Positions 32,519 through 43,349 of a stretch of 64,000 bases of DNA are shown one piece after another. The position numbers were made by a program, and so were the translations under genes. The notes under the pieces were generated by a model. It worked only from the letters and a program-made list of their open reading frames with translations. It made no database searches and was not told where the DNA came from. This DNA comes from Calocera cornea HHB12733 (Eukaryota; Basidiomycota; Dacrymycetes; Dacrymycetales; Dacrymycetaceae). The stretch is taken from positions 64,246 through 128,245 of the forward strand of contig KV423989.1 in assembly GCA_001632435.1 (NCBI GenBank), given 5' to 3'. Positions within the stretch are counted from its first letter, which is position 1; each line of letters opens with the position of its first letter.

Positions 32519-33180
32519 ACCCCATTATTGGATTAAGTAGCCAATTGTGCACAATTTCAAAAACAGCTTGCAAAGTAGGAGTTGGTTCGTAGACCCGTCC
32601 ACTCCCAACGTTATGGCGACCGCCCTGGATGAGACCAGCTGGGCGGCGCTGGCCGTGCGGCAGTTGGAGGCCAAATTGGGGTCAGGTGGATGAGCTTGGG
32701 TTGGGGCTGCCAAGCGTGTTGCAGTCATCAAGGCGCACACACAGCCAATGGTACCTTGATAACTGTTATTCGGAGCCATTCGCGGGTCGCAGCTGCCGTG
32801 AGGGCAACTCGCGAAGGGCCGGGGCGGGGCATACAGGCAAACTGGGAAGTGGTAGCAAAACCGAGAGCATGTGGGTGGATAGGAATGATGCTAACGTACC
32901 CGACGGGCTAGCTGCGCACTTAAGGGCGCGTCCATCTTTACTCCATAACCACTCAGTGAGTAGGTGCCGCTCCCCTATTTGAAGCGGCGCTTGAACTGCT
33001 AAGGAATAAGGTACAGCAATCAGAATGCGCAATTTGTTTGTTTTGGCTGAGTAAGGCAGGATATCTCACGTGCCACTCCAGCCCAGTGCATGACACGTCC
33101 AGATGGCACAACTGTGCAACCTACCATTGGCTCCTTGTCTTTGTCTCCCCCCTCCAGTCTTGCTCTCATTGGCCTTGATT
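32519..33180. other. spacer upstream of the pogo transposase
   Basis: No gene recognised. It presumably contains the left end of the pogo element, but I could not find a convincing inverted-repeat pair with 35502-35839. One near-match of the element's motif (AGCTGCGC) lies at about 32910. Confidence 0.4.
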
Positions 33181-35501
33181 ATGCCTGCCCATGGACCGTC
33201 GGATGTGGCTACTTGACTTCAGCAGGCAGTTGAGGCAAAGCAGGCTGTGCCACACCTCTCAATCCAGTCTCTTGCTCAACGACATGGGGTGGCAGAGTCA
33301 TCCATCCAAAACCACTTGCATGGTGCAGCCTCGAGACAGCATGCTAATGCCGAGTGGCAATGTGTAACACCTGCAGAGGAAGAGGAGCTTGTGAGGTGGT
33401 GCTTGTTGGCATTTGAGGCGCATTTCCCCTTGCGGATGGAGCACCTGCAAGGCTGCGCCAATGCATTGGTCCGACGCCGCATCCCTGCATTCCCTGGTGT
33501 AGGCATCCACTGGCAACAGCAGTTCCTTTCCCGTCACCTTGTGCTGCAGACCCGGTACAGTCAGAAGTTAGAAAGGGAGCGAGCACTGGTAACAGACCGT
33601 GATATAATCATGGAGTGGATGTCTGTGGTGCGTACAGGCTGCGCATCCTGCATGAGTATGAATGCTGATGCACATCCTGTAGGTCAAGCGTGCCAAAGAC
33701 GAGTACAACACCAAGCCTTGGAATGAGTACAATATTGATGAGAAGGGCTTTGGTATTGGTATTGGGTCACGGGCAAAGGTAGTTGTGAAGCGTGGCCAGA
33801 AGATATGCCCATTTGCAACTGAGGGTGTGTTATAGCTTGCGCAGCCTAGCAGGGGCTCATGAGTGTTAGATGGCAACCGTGAATGGATCACAACAATTGA
33901 CTGCATTTGCGCTGATGGGACGGCTCTTCTGCCTGTAGTCATTTTCCAAGGGCAGAGGCTGCGCGATCACTGGGTTGAGGAATCACCATTTGGCCCAGGC
34001 GAAGTGATGTACACATGCTCGCCCAATGGGTGGACAGACAATGAGATTGGAGTTGAATGGTTAACTCGGGTCTTTGACCCGGCCACAAGAGAAAAGTGCG
34101 CAGCCTGTGCCATGTCAGTTGCCATGCTGACATGCCTTGCAGGGCTAATGGAGAATACCGCATGATATACCTTGATGGGCATGAATCACATCTGTCAAAT
34201 GGGTTCATCAAAGAGGCAAGGGACCGGCATATCCTCCTCTGCTTTCAGGCTGCGCATGCAAGCCACATCACTCAACCGCTGGATGTTGTCATCTTTAGTC
34301 CGCTCCAGAGAGCATATGGTCGGCAAGTGGATCTTGCCACGCGCTCAGGCATCAAACTTGTGAAAGGGGACTTCCTTCGGTAGGCTGCGCATCCTGCCGG
34401 TAAACATGTCATTGATGGTCATCAATCAGACTCTATTATAATGCTTGCCAAGTTGCAGTCACCCGTGCCAATATCCTGAAAGCATTCCAGTCAACCGGAC
34501 TGGTACCATACAACCCAACAGCACTCTCAATCCTCCGTGAAGCTCCAGCACCACGCACACCAAGCGCAGCCTCTGATGCAGACTCCATGCACACCATCCT
34601 CTCTTCTGGCCGCTCTGCAATCACACAGCTCCAAGCACATGCAAGGTCTAATGCAACAGCAATCCCATTACTGGAGAAGGTCATACAAGCGCTTGAGCAT
34701 ACATCTGCATCAGAAGCACTGAAAACAGCACAGATTGATGAGCTAAAGGCTGCGCTACATCGCAAGAAAACACAACGCACCACAGGACAGCAGCTCTGGT
34801 CCAGTCATGCCCGCCTCATTGATCCGGCTACAGCAACAGCACTGATTGAAGAACGGGAGCAGGAGGAGCGAGAGCATGAAGAAGCACAAGAGGAGCGACA
34901 AAGGCAGAGGGAGGAGCGGGCAAGGCTGCGCAAACAAGAGGTGCAAGAGCGTGAGATAAGGCAAGAGGAGCAAGAGCAGGAGCGTCAGGCACGAGAAGCC
35001 TTACGTGCAGAGCAGGAGCAGATCAAGGCTGCGCAGCGTGCAGAGAAGGCAGCACAGCGAGCAGAGCAGGCGGCAATAAAGCAGGCAAAGCGGGCAGAGC
35101 GGGAGAGAGAGAAGGCAAGGCGGCAACAAGAGAAAGCGGCACAGCAAGAAGAGCGGGCAAGGCGCAACCTGATTCAAGAGGAGGCAGCACGGGCACAGGC
35201 ACAGGGTGCGCAGCCTGAAGCAGCACTGGTCACAGAAGAGCAGCAGGAGCAGGATGCGCCAAATGCAATGGCACAGGAGGTGGGAGAGCAGCAGGAGGAA
35301 CACAGAGTGCCATTGGCAGAGCGGACCAATCGACCCCAGCCCAGGCCGCGCAGACTGAAGCGGCCAGTCAGCATCAATTATCTGGATCAACAGCCCAGCA
35401 AGCGCACCAAAACTCCTCAAAGCGAGAACCATGCACCTCTGCCACCTTCCCATAGACCTCAGAGAGACCGGCGTCCACCCACTCGGTTTGTAGATGCCTA
35501 A
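33181..35501 (+). CDS. pogo/Tigger-type DDE transposase with long charged tail
   Basis: Five exons are traceable: from about 33181 or 33217 to 33627, then 33683-33824, 33870-34095, 34143-34379 and 34430-35501, all in phase. The N-terminal part has a psq-like helix-turn-helix (SIQSLAQRHGVAESSIQ) and a CENP-B-like second domain. The catalytic core has acidic residues in NIDEKGF, IYLDGHESH and ITQPLDV, followed by NILKAFQSTGLVPYNP, as in DDE_1 transposases. The last exon adds about 250 residues very rich in Glu, Gln, Arg and Ala, predicting a long coiled coil, ending PPTRFVDA. An in-frame TGA at 33214-33216 interrupts the most natural start (ATG 33181), so this copy may be inactive unless another first exon is used. 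Element ends were not found. Confidence 0.85.
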
Positions 35502-35529
35502 CATGCGTGTCAGCTGGCAAGCGCAGCCT
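33450..35529. repeat. dispersed 9-mer AGGCTGCGC, 12 exact copies
   Basis: Exact copies start at 33450, 33636, 33956, 34247, 34382, 34747, 34923 and 35026 in the forward sense, and at 33839, 34098, 35208 and 35521 as the complement GCGCAGCCT. Four lie inside predicted introns (33636, 33839, 34098, 34382) and seven in exons; the last lies 20 nt past the stop codon. In exons they fall in different reading frames, giving KAA, RLR, QAA or AQP. The pattern is therefore in the DNA, not the protein. The copies coincide with the pogo transposase gene. Confidence 0.9.
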
Positions 35530-35839
35530 AGGGCAGAACGAGACTTGGCACACCTGCAGAAGCCATCCCATAATGATACACTGCTTTTTGGCGGCCATCT
35601 CAGACCCATTATATGCCAGAATCAAGTGCCAGAGTATCGTACTGGCAGTGTTGATGATTGTGGCGAAGGACAGGATGCACGGTGGCGTGCGCAGCTGTGG
35701 GGTCTGCGCAGCTGTCCCGTCCTGGACGTTATTCGCACCCTCCACAGCCACCTCCCAGCCTCGACCTTGTGGTGTGGGTGCACTCACCGTCCTCCCCGTT
35801 CCTCCCACCGTCCCACCCCCCATCCTCAAACCTCAAACC
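35502..35839. other. spacer between the transposase and the capping protein gene
   Basis: Probably the right end of the pogo element and the promoter of the capping protein gene. Near-matches of the element motif (GCGCAGCTG) occur near 35693 and 35708. Confidence 0.4.
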
Positions 35840-36982
35840 ATGTCCCTCTCCAAAGCCGAGAAAGTTACCCTCGCATCATCCTTCGTCCTGCAAGCCCCAC
35901 CGGGCGAGGTGAACGACGTGCTCTCCGACCTGCGCCTCGTGCTCGCGGACGACGATGCCCTGGAGGCGGGCGTGACGCACGCGCTCGAGGAGTACAATGC
36001 CGAGCAGTTGGTCGCGGTCGACGTGCCAGGGCAGAGCTATAAGGTGTGTGTCGTGCTCATGGGTTGGAGAGATGGACGCTGATGCGGCTTCGGCGTAGAT
36101 GGTACTGAGCCCCGCCGGGCGCATACAGTCGGAGGAGGGGACGCGCTACCTCGATCCGAGGAACGCGACGAGCTACGTCGTAGATCCGATCACCCTGGTG
36201 CGTAATCAGCATTACAGAATCCTATGTATATGCGTGCTGATCGACCCTCTAGAACGTCTCCTCCCCCGAACCACACCCTATCCCTCCGTCCCTCTCCACC
36301 TTCGGCGACGCCCTCCAAAAGGCGCTTGATGGCTACCTCACGCGACACTTTGTCCCCCAGCCCAAGGCTGGCCAAGCCGACCCAGCATTGGGCGATGCCG
36401 CATGCGCGGTTTTCCCTCCCCTCGTAGGCTCGGATGAGGAGGCTGGGGCGCTGGGGAGCAAAGTGTGGACGATGGAGGTCGTGAGCAGTCGGTACAAGCC
36501 GACGAACTACTGGAGTGGGAGGTGGAGGGCGCATTGGGAGGTGGAGCCGGACAAGTTGGAGGTGAGGGGGGATATCGCTGTCGATGTGCATTACTACGAG
36601 CAGGGCAACGTACGTCCCCCTCCTTTCCGCGCTGTGCGGTCATACATGCTGATATGGGAACAGGTACAACTCCACACCAAGTACACCCCGCACATCGCCC
36701 TACCCTCGGCGTCCGTCACAGCCGAGCAGATCCTCCAGCTCGTCTTCGACGAAGAAGCGCGGTATCACGCCAAGCTCACAGAGTCGTTCGAGAGCATGCG
36801 GGATGGTGGGTTCAGAGGACTTAGGCGAGTGCTGCCCGTGACGAGGGGGAAGATGGATTGGGATAAGGTGAGTTTCCAGCCACTGGGGTGCATTGGGATG
36901 GATGCTGAGCGTGAGGCAGGTGCTAGGCTACAAGCTGGGCCAGGAGTTGGCGGGGACGAGGTCGCCTCCAGTTGCGAGCTAG
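35840..36982 (+). CDS. CAP1: F-actin-capping protein subunit alpha
   Basis: Five exons (35840-36043, 36099-36197, 36253-36609, 36664-36867, 36920-36982) give about 308 residues. The N-terminus MSLSKAEKVTLASSFVLQAPPGEVNDVL and the C-terminal block GLRRVLPVTRGKMDWDKV with YKLGQEL are characteristic of CapZ alpha. With the beta subunit it caps filament barbed ends and controls actin patch turnover. All intron phases are zero, and the gene appears intact. It is a housekeeping gene and so marks this stretch as ordinary chromosome between the P450 blocks. The last exon encodes only 20 residues. Confidence 0.9.
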
Positions 36983-37453
36983 TGAGCGGCCAGGCTCGGA
37001 GAGATGGGATTCAGTACTTCGGTCGGCGTTTGAGAGAAAGACCAATGATATCAACAAGGAATGGGACACGGGTGTAGCGGCGCTGACTTCGGCACGTAGA
37101 GTCGGCCCGGCCGGTCGACAGCTTACGAACGATAACGATGGCCATTTCCAGGCGCGCGAAGCCCACTCCACCTCTAAATTCGGTGGATGCCCGCAATTCC
37201 TCGCAGTCGCGTCCATCGAAGAGTAGCCAGAAACAGAACTTATCTGTCCAGTGCTCAACGTATGCGAACTCTCCGCGGTGTGGACTCGATACATCGGGAC
37301 CGCCCCACGTAAGAAGGACTGGCGTGGGCCAGTCAGGGCTGGAATGAGAAGAACACAGAGCTTCAGCGTGTGGTGCCGGCTTCGGCGGTCCCCTCATGAG
37401 GCAACGCGACCCGGCTGAACACTTTCATCTATCCTGCGTTGCACCTCGCCCGC
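36983..37453. other. spacer between CAP1 and a P450 relic
   Basis: No gene recognised; probably 3' region of CAP1 and the decayed promoter of the P450 relic. Confidence 0.45.
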
Positions 37454-38063
37454 ATGCTTCGTTGGGCATTGACATTCGCTCTGGCGCTCATCGGATATGC
37501 GGTCTACTGCGTCGTCTACTACCGTCACAACCGAGCGGTATAATCGTATAATTACCCTTTACGGGTCAATAGCTGATGTCCCTTGGCGGTGAAGGTTGGT
37601 ACCTCCCGGGCCCCCGGTATATCTTCACCAACTTTTCATTGGCTAACGCCGTTCTTCCCAACTCGGAATGGAACGGCGGTATGCTGGCGAGCTGGATTGG
37701 CAAGTATTCGAGTAAGGCTTCCGCCGTGAATGTGGTTGGAACGTCCTATGTAGCGTGGAAGAGGTACGGCAGCGAGGTTGTCTCCTTGGTCCCACTCATC
37801 CCAGGGAGAGCGATCATGTGGACACGGTCCGGTGAAGTGGCCCGCCAGATGCTCGCCAACAACTCCGTTTGGGACAAGGTCATCGAGTCTGTGCATAGTC
37901 CTGCCTTGGCGGCCACCAGCGCAGGCCCGATACCCCACTTCCTTGATAGAGCATCGGATGTCAGGCATAGCGGGGGGGAAGCACAGCGTATCTGGCGGGG
38001 CGTTGGCCTCCCGCTGCTGCACATCCCCATCCGGGACTGGAGAGCGGAGGATCGTCTTTGTTA
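37454..38063 (+). pseudogene. cytochrome P450 relic, N-terminal quarter (group I)
   Basis: An ATG at 37454 starts a membrane anchor (MLRWALTFALALIGYAVYCV). After an intron comes GWYLPGPRYIFTNF, then NSEWNGGMLASWIG, and after another intron WKRYGSEVVSLVPLIPGR and WDKVIESV. This follows P450-1 and P450-5 exactly up to the end of the B-helix region near 37900. After that the similarity is lost; there is no C-helix WxxxR, I-helix or haem loop. A short scrap near 38022-38050 (IPIRDWRAEDRL) resembles the strand after the haem loop (IIRDWKIEPVL), which would fit a large internal deletion. It is non-functional. Confidence 0.8.
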
Positions 38064-38634
38064 GCCTTTCTTTGTACATTGTCCCCCTGCCATGCAATGG
38101 CGCATAGCGCCCGCCCGGTTGTGCAGGCCCAGGCCTAGGCCGGGCGACGCGACTGCCTCCGTGTGGCGCGTGGTTCTTGGGGGGTGCGTCGCGACGCGGG
38201 GTTCTATTCGCGCGTTCCCTGCTCGTGGGTGTTGCAGCGTCTGATCGGTCGCCGAGGCCTGCCTTGTCCCCGTCCCCGTCCCCGTCGCTGCCCAAGCCGA
38301 GCCGGGACCTGCCCGTTTGCCCATTCACTCGCTGTAGCAAAGCAAACGAGGCACAGCGCAGCAGCCCCTCCTCCTCGCCCTGCTCCTCCCCTCCCCTCCC
38401 AAGCCGCCCTCCCCGCCCTCCCCCTCGACTCGTCCACTCCTTCGCTCACACAGCACCCACCCTCCTTTGGGACACCACACTCATTTCGCATCGTCTCTTT
38501 CACCCCTCTCGTCTCGTCTCGCTCCTTTGCACGACTCGCCTCTGTCCCTCCATCCCCAGCACCACCTCACGCCCACCCGCACCCACCACCCCTAATCAAC
38601 CCCTCACAGCCCCCCCCCCCCCCCCACCAACGCC
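38064..38634. other. promoter region of the Pro/Ser-rich membrane protein gene
   Basis: Long pyrimidine-rich stretches (38350-38630), with a 16-nt C run at 38610-38625 ending about ten bases before the start codon. Such CT-rich leaders are common in highly expressed fungal genes. No other gene is seen. Confidence 0.5.
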
Positions 38635-40716
38635 ATGGCCCGCCCCTCCGAAGCCCGCCCAAAGCGCAAGCCCGCCCAAGAACAGCGCATCTACACCTCC
38701 TCCCCGCTCGCCGGCGGCGCACCAGGAACAGCAAAGGTCCTCATCCCCCCGCCCTCCCCCCGCCCCCCGCTCTCACCCGCCCCGAGCGCGGCGAGCCTCG
38801 GCTCCGGCTCCGGCTCGGGCTCGGGCTCGGGGAAGAGCGCAGCGGGTGCAACGAGCCCCAGGGAGGAAACGGAGAAGGAGGACTATTTTGCGAAGCACGC
38901 GTTGGGCGAGATGCAGAGGCAGCAGCAGGTGGCCCACCACCACCACCACCAGCAGCAGCAGCAGAAGCCCACCAGGCAGCAGCAGCTCAGGATGGCCATC
39001 GAGGCTGACCAAGCCGGAGCCGCCGTCCCGCTCGTCCTCTCCCCTCCTCCCACCACCGCCGCCTCTGCCACGTCAACCACCGGCAGCAGCACCGCCCCTC
39101 CCTCCCCTTCCCCCTCCAAACCCCCTGCATCCAGCTCAGCAGCCCTCGCCGTCCCAGCAGACAACATCGACGAGCGCCGTCTGTCCGGCGTGGGCACCTA
39201 CGGCGTCGGCCTCGGCCTCCTGTCCTCGGACACGATGTCGGACAGCGACGACAGCGACGACGAGGAGCTCTTGTCCCCGCGCGCGCGCTCCCCGCACTCC
39301 CCTCCGGCCGTGCAGCCCGTGCTGAGCCGGGGCGGTGAGCAGCAGAGGGAGAGGGAGGAGAAACCCCGCGTGCCCCCGTCCGCCCCCGTGGTCGGGCTCG
39401 GCATCACCGTCCCCTCCAGTTCCTCCGCCTCTGGTCCTTCCACATCCAGCTTCGACCCCAGCTCCAGCTCCGCAAACGGCCCCGGGAACGGCAAGGCAGT
39501 CGACACATCCGCCAAGCACGCAGCGCTCTTCGCGGCCGCTACGCAGCCCGTCGCCCCGCTAGCAGCCTCGCCCTCGCCCGTGCTGCCCCATTCGCCTGTG
39601 GACAAGAACGGTCCGGGCCCGGGCCCGGGCCCGAGCAGGGAGCAGGTGCTCAGCCCCCCGCCGCCCGCGTACTCCCCCGGGCCGCAGGTGCAGCAACAAC
39701 AGCCCCCCCAGCAGCAGCAGAGGCACGAGTACGCCGCCCCTGTGCCGAGACCCGTGCCTAGGCCGCTGCAGCTCGGTGCTCCCCCCCCCGGACCCGGCCA
39801 GGCGCAGGCGCAGGCGCAGGGCTTTCCCTTCCCCCCGCCCGGGCAGCGCGGGCCCCCGCAGGTGCAGATGCAGATGCAGATGCGGCAGCCCGGGCCCGGG
39901 CCGATCCCGCGGGCCAACCCGCACGGCCCCTACCCGTCCCCGCACGCGCCGTACCTGACCCCGCCCCCGCGCTCGCACCAGTCGCCGTACAACTCTCCCT
40001 CTGATCCGCTGCTGCCCCCGCCCACGCCCTCCTCCTTCTCCCCGCACCCGCTCCCGCCCAGCTCACCCATCACCCCGCTCTTCGCCGCCCCGCGCAGCCA
40101 GCGCGGAAGTGTCCGCTTCTCCATGGCGATCATGAGCCCGCTCCAGGCGGGCGTCGGCGCGCTCGGCATCATGCGCTCCGAGAAGGAGGATGCGCTTCCC
40201 GTGCGCAAGCGCGAGCGCGAGCAGGCGCGCGCGTCTGCCGCGCCCAGTGCGCTGGCCGGCTTCGGCCGCTCGGGCACGACGGACGACGGGGACGCCTTCT
40301 GGCGGCGGTTCTCCATGGTCGCGAAAGAAGAGAACCGCAAGCCGGCGCACGCGCGCGAGTCGGGCTGGCTCGCCAAGCGCCTCGCGACCAGCCGCTCCTC
40401 CTCCCGCATCCTCATCTTCTCCGTCTGCGTAGGCGTCCTCCTCCTCGGAGGCGGCATCGCCTGCGCCTGGTACTTTACACATCGAGGCGGCGACACGCCC
40501 ACCGCGCCCGTGGCGATCGGCGGCAGCGCGGGCGAGTCGGGCGAGACGACGAGCGCAGCGGCGCACATCAGCACCTGGGTGCCCCCGATCAAGAGGCACC
40601 CCGACGCCCTCTTCGACGCGCGCGCGACGGGCGTGCCGAGGAGGAGGCACGCGGCGCTCAGGGACGCGCTCGGCCAGCGCGGGATGGAGCTGGGCAGCTT
40701 GGAGCGGCTGGAGTAG
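38635..40716 (+). CDS. Pro/Ser/Gln-rich single-pass membrane protein, unknown
   Basis: One exon, about 693 residues, starting MARPSEARPKRKP. The long N-terminal part is low complexity: a Ser-Gly run, a His/Gln-rich stretch, an acidic Ser/Asp patch (DSDDSDDEELLSP), and Pro-, Gln- and Gly-rich segments. Near residues 590-615 is a single hydrophobic helix (ILIFSVCVGVLLLGGGIAC) preceded by basic residues. A short C-terminal tail of about 80 residues ends GMELGSLERLE. The layout suggests a type II or tail-proximal membrane protein with a large disordered cytosolic part, perhaps a wall-sensing or signalling scaffold; this is inference. Very GC-rich codon use makes the other frames open too, but this frame alone has the helix and a promoter-like CT tract before it. 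Confidence 0.6.
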   Translation: MARPSEARPKRKPAQEQRIYTSSPLAGGAPGTAKVLIPPPSPRPPLSPAPSAASLGSGSGSGSGSGKSAAGATSPREETEKEDYFAKHALGEMQRQQQVAHHHHHQQQQQKPTRQQQLRMAIEADQAGAAVPLVLSPPPTTAASATSTTGSSTAPPSPSPSKPPASSSAALAVPADNIDERRLSGVGTYGVGLGLLSSDTMSDSDDSDDEELLSPRARSPHSPPAVQPVLSRGGEQQREREEKPRVPPSAPVVGLGITVPSSSSASGPSTSSFDPSSSSANGPGNGKAVDTSAKHAALFAAATQPVAPLAASPSPVLPHSPVDKNGPGPGPGPSREQVLSPPPPAYSPGPQVQQQQPPQQQQRHEYAAPVPRPVPRPLQLGAPPPGPGQAQAQAQGFPFPPPGQRGPPQVQMQMQMRQPGPGPIPRANPHGPYPSPHAPYLTPPPRSHQSPYNSPSDPLLPPPTPSSFSPHPLPPSSPITPLFAAPRSQRGSVRFSMAIMSPLQAGVGALGIMRSEKEDALPVRKREREQARASAAPSALAGFGRSGTTDDGDAFWRRFSMVAKEENRKPAHARESGWLAKRLATSRSSSRILIFSVCVGVLLLGGGIACAWYFTHRGGDTPTAPVAIGGSAGESGETTSAAAHISTWVPPIKRHPDALFDARATGVPRRRHAALRDALGQRGMELGSLERLE

Positions 40717-41620
40717 CCTGCGCTTGACGCGAGAGAGGAGACGAGAAGTGACGAGAAGAGGGTAGAAGAGGGTAGAAGAACCCGATACCGATACCGATAC
40801 CGATACCCCGCAAACACCGCATACCGCCCACGCCAGGCCCGCACAAAGCACATAGACGCCGTGCCCTCCCCCGCAGCCTTCCCCACCATACACCCACCCC
40901 GCCGCCGCCGACCGACAAATACAACCCTGGGCTTCCCCGGTCAGACCGACATCGACCACATTCCTGCATATCGACACAGCACAGCACAGCACCCCCGCAC
41001 GTTCGTTTTTCCTATTGCAATGTTTTGTTTTGTTTTTCCTCTGACCTTTTTCCTCCGCTCGCACCCGTCTGCTTTGCTTGACCTTGACCATTTCATTTCA
41101 TCCCATTCGCCGTTCAACGTTCGATCTGCGCCCCCTCCCCCGCTCGCACGCACTTTTTGGTACCTTCTTCCCTTGCACTCCTGCACTCCCGCACTTCGTG
41201 TCCCCGTTTTTGCACACACATCCACCCCGTCCCCGTATTCCGTTATTTGCACAAGCCGCTTCGACAGACAGACCCACAGGCCCGCGATGAAGACGAGGGC
41301 GAAGACAGTAAGATACATACAGTTATTCGCTTGTTCCGCAGAGGTACAGCTTAGTTGGTAGTTTTGGCTGGGGTTGGGACAGCTTTCGAGGAGGAGCAAT
41401 ATATTGATTTACACGCGACAGGGACGCTTGGGGTAAGCTACAGCACATCACTCCTTTGCGTTTTGCTTCTTACTTGCACGGCATGCTTTGAATTCTCAGA
41501 TAGCGAGTCAAAGGGGGAAAAGAGCGAAATTGTGTTTTTAGCTAACTAGGATGCAGATCGAGAAAAGATGCCCGAGCTGGGTGTACAAATACACGTCAGC
41601 GTCACTGGACGGAAGCCGCC
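40717..41620. other. 3' region, no gene recognised
   Basis: About 900 bp with T- and C-rich stretches and a hexanucleotide microsatellite. It lies between the convergent ends of the membrane protein gene and methyltransferase C. Open frames here lack domains. Confidence 0.45.
40784..40807. repeat. (GATACC)x4 microsatellite
   Basis: Four perfect 6-bp units, about 70 bp after the stop codon of the membrane protein gene. Confidence 0.9.
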
Positions 41621-42633
41621 TCACTGAAGCGTCACGCGCCAGTGCAGCAAATGCGTGCCGATGCCGACACTGCTCATCACCTCCGGCGCCTTGACCAGCT
41701 CGGTGTAGATATCGACCTTGCCCGTCCATCCGACCCGCGCGAGCGCCCTCTCCCACAACGCCGTCCAGCTCTCGCGGTTGTGCGCCCACTTGCCGAGCTT
41801 GCTCCCCAGCCCTTCCTCCTCCGCCCCCAGGTGGTGGCCGAAGATGATGCTGCCCCGCTCCGGCAGCAGCAGCCCGGCGATCAGGGGGGCCAGCTCCTCC
41901 TGCTGCTCACGCGAGAACAGGTGGAAGAAGTACGAGGTGTGAAGCGCGCTCAGGCGGCCGTGCAGCTCCGACAGCGTCGACACCTCGGAGAGAGGGGTTG
42001 TGGACGGGGGTGTGTCGAGGGGGGATAGAGAGAGGAAACTGCTGTCAAAGACATTACCGGCCAGGAAGGTGATCGGCATGGTGTCTTTGTTATCATTGAA
42101 CAGCTCATAACCGAGGGTCCAGAACTGCGTCTGCATCAGCCAAATCCGTTGCAAACATGGTTGAGTAGGACGCACATCCTTGAACAAGTCGGACGTCACC
42201 ATCTGTGCCGGTGGAAACCCGTCCAACACCGCCTTGCGAGCATCGGTACCCAGGCAGCAACCCAGGTCGAGCAGCAATGCGTTCGGGCGGGATTTGGCCA
42301 ACGCGAGCGTCTCCTCGTACCCACGCAGGCGAGCGATGTTTGTCCTGCCATCAGCCACCAACGTCAATGAGGCCTGGTCATAAAGAGGCGCGCTACAACT
42401 CACTGTGTAAAGCTAAAATGTATCACACAGGGGTATGGAAACACCTCGGCGGCTTTGCGCTGCACAGCGACTACGTGCGCTTTGAGATCCTGCTCGTCTT
42501 GGATTCCCGTCGCGGCACGCAGGAAGGCGACCTCCTCTGGCGTAGGGTTGAAATCGGGCTGGTCTTTGTCCTTCCAGGCGTCGAGGATTGCCCCATCCTC
42601 CTCTGAGACGTTTGGATTGATCGCAGACAACAT
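41621..42633 (-). CDS. AusD-type SAM-dependent methyltransferase (copy C)
   Basis: Exons 42633-42404, 42344-42176 and 42124-41621 give about 300 residues, with exon 2 (169 nt) and exon 3 (504 nt) equal in length to copy A. Motif I is LLDLGCCLGTDAR, followed by MVTSDLFKD and FWTLGYELFNDN. The C-terminal block has RGSIIFGHHLGAEEEG and GKWAHNRESWTALWERAL. It appears intact and has the Leu-Phe-Ser codons missing in copy B. Motif I has Leu for Phe and the acidic turn SDLF instead of SDLH, so substrate or cofactor contacts may differ from copy A. P450-5 starts 1.3 kb away on the other strand, with a P450 relic between. The product is probably a carboxylate or hydroxyl O-methyltransferase, inferred from the family. 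Confidence 0.85.
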
Positions 42634-43349
42634 TCTTTGGAGGACGAAGGATGGGTGGGGGGGTGGCCGGGGCACAACGATTGCAAGAAAGACCACTCTT
42701 GCCGAAGAGCATTTATTCACAAAGCTCGCAGATTCGAGCAGCATGTGTCGACTATGTCTCGACACAAGGAACCTCTTACTCCTAGCGACGTTGGTTTGCC
42801 GAACCAACTCCCAATAGTTGTCTCAGTAAGATATTGATATTGGCAGTATTACTGACCCGCTCGGTGACTCGGTCATTATTACTGAGCGCTCGGGTGATCA
42901 CACGATTAGGCCATATGCTCCCCATTTATCCACTCGAACCGATGCTACCTGTGTCTGCACGGAGTTCGCAATCGAGTGCTTTTCCTCCAAACCAAGTTGT
43001 CATCCGCCCCTTCTTTGTCGCGGACTTCACCCAACATGCGAAACAGCGGGGTTCAACCCTTACTTAATAGGGCGATCTGTTATCTACATATGACTCGAGA
43101 GAGCGTGGGAATAAAACGATCAAAGAGTGATTGCCGGCGCTTACGGTCTCATGAAACCGATCACGTTTCACGGAGCCGAGTCTCACATCGTGTGCTCATC
43201 GAGATGCATGCCATACACAGCCTCATCAGGAAGAAGGCCCGTCAGACGTACTCACGCTTCCCCCAATCTAAATGACATTTGTATTTGTTAGTGACTGGTC
43301 TAACAGACAAGTAGAATTTCGGGCGCGTGACCAAAGCGCACAGCACAAT
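42634..43349. other. promoter of methyltransferase C, no further gene
   Basis: About 700 bp without recognisable coding sequence, with AT-richer composition than the neighbours. The right end merges into a P450 relic. Confidence 0.45.

Noticed and set aside
38177..39325. 382-codon plus-strand frame overlapping the Pro/Ser-rich gene
   Set aside because: Starts in a CT-rich leader and is wholly low complexity; the frame from 38635 has the membrane helix.
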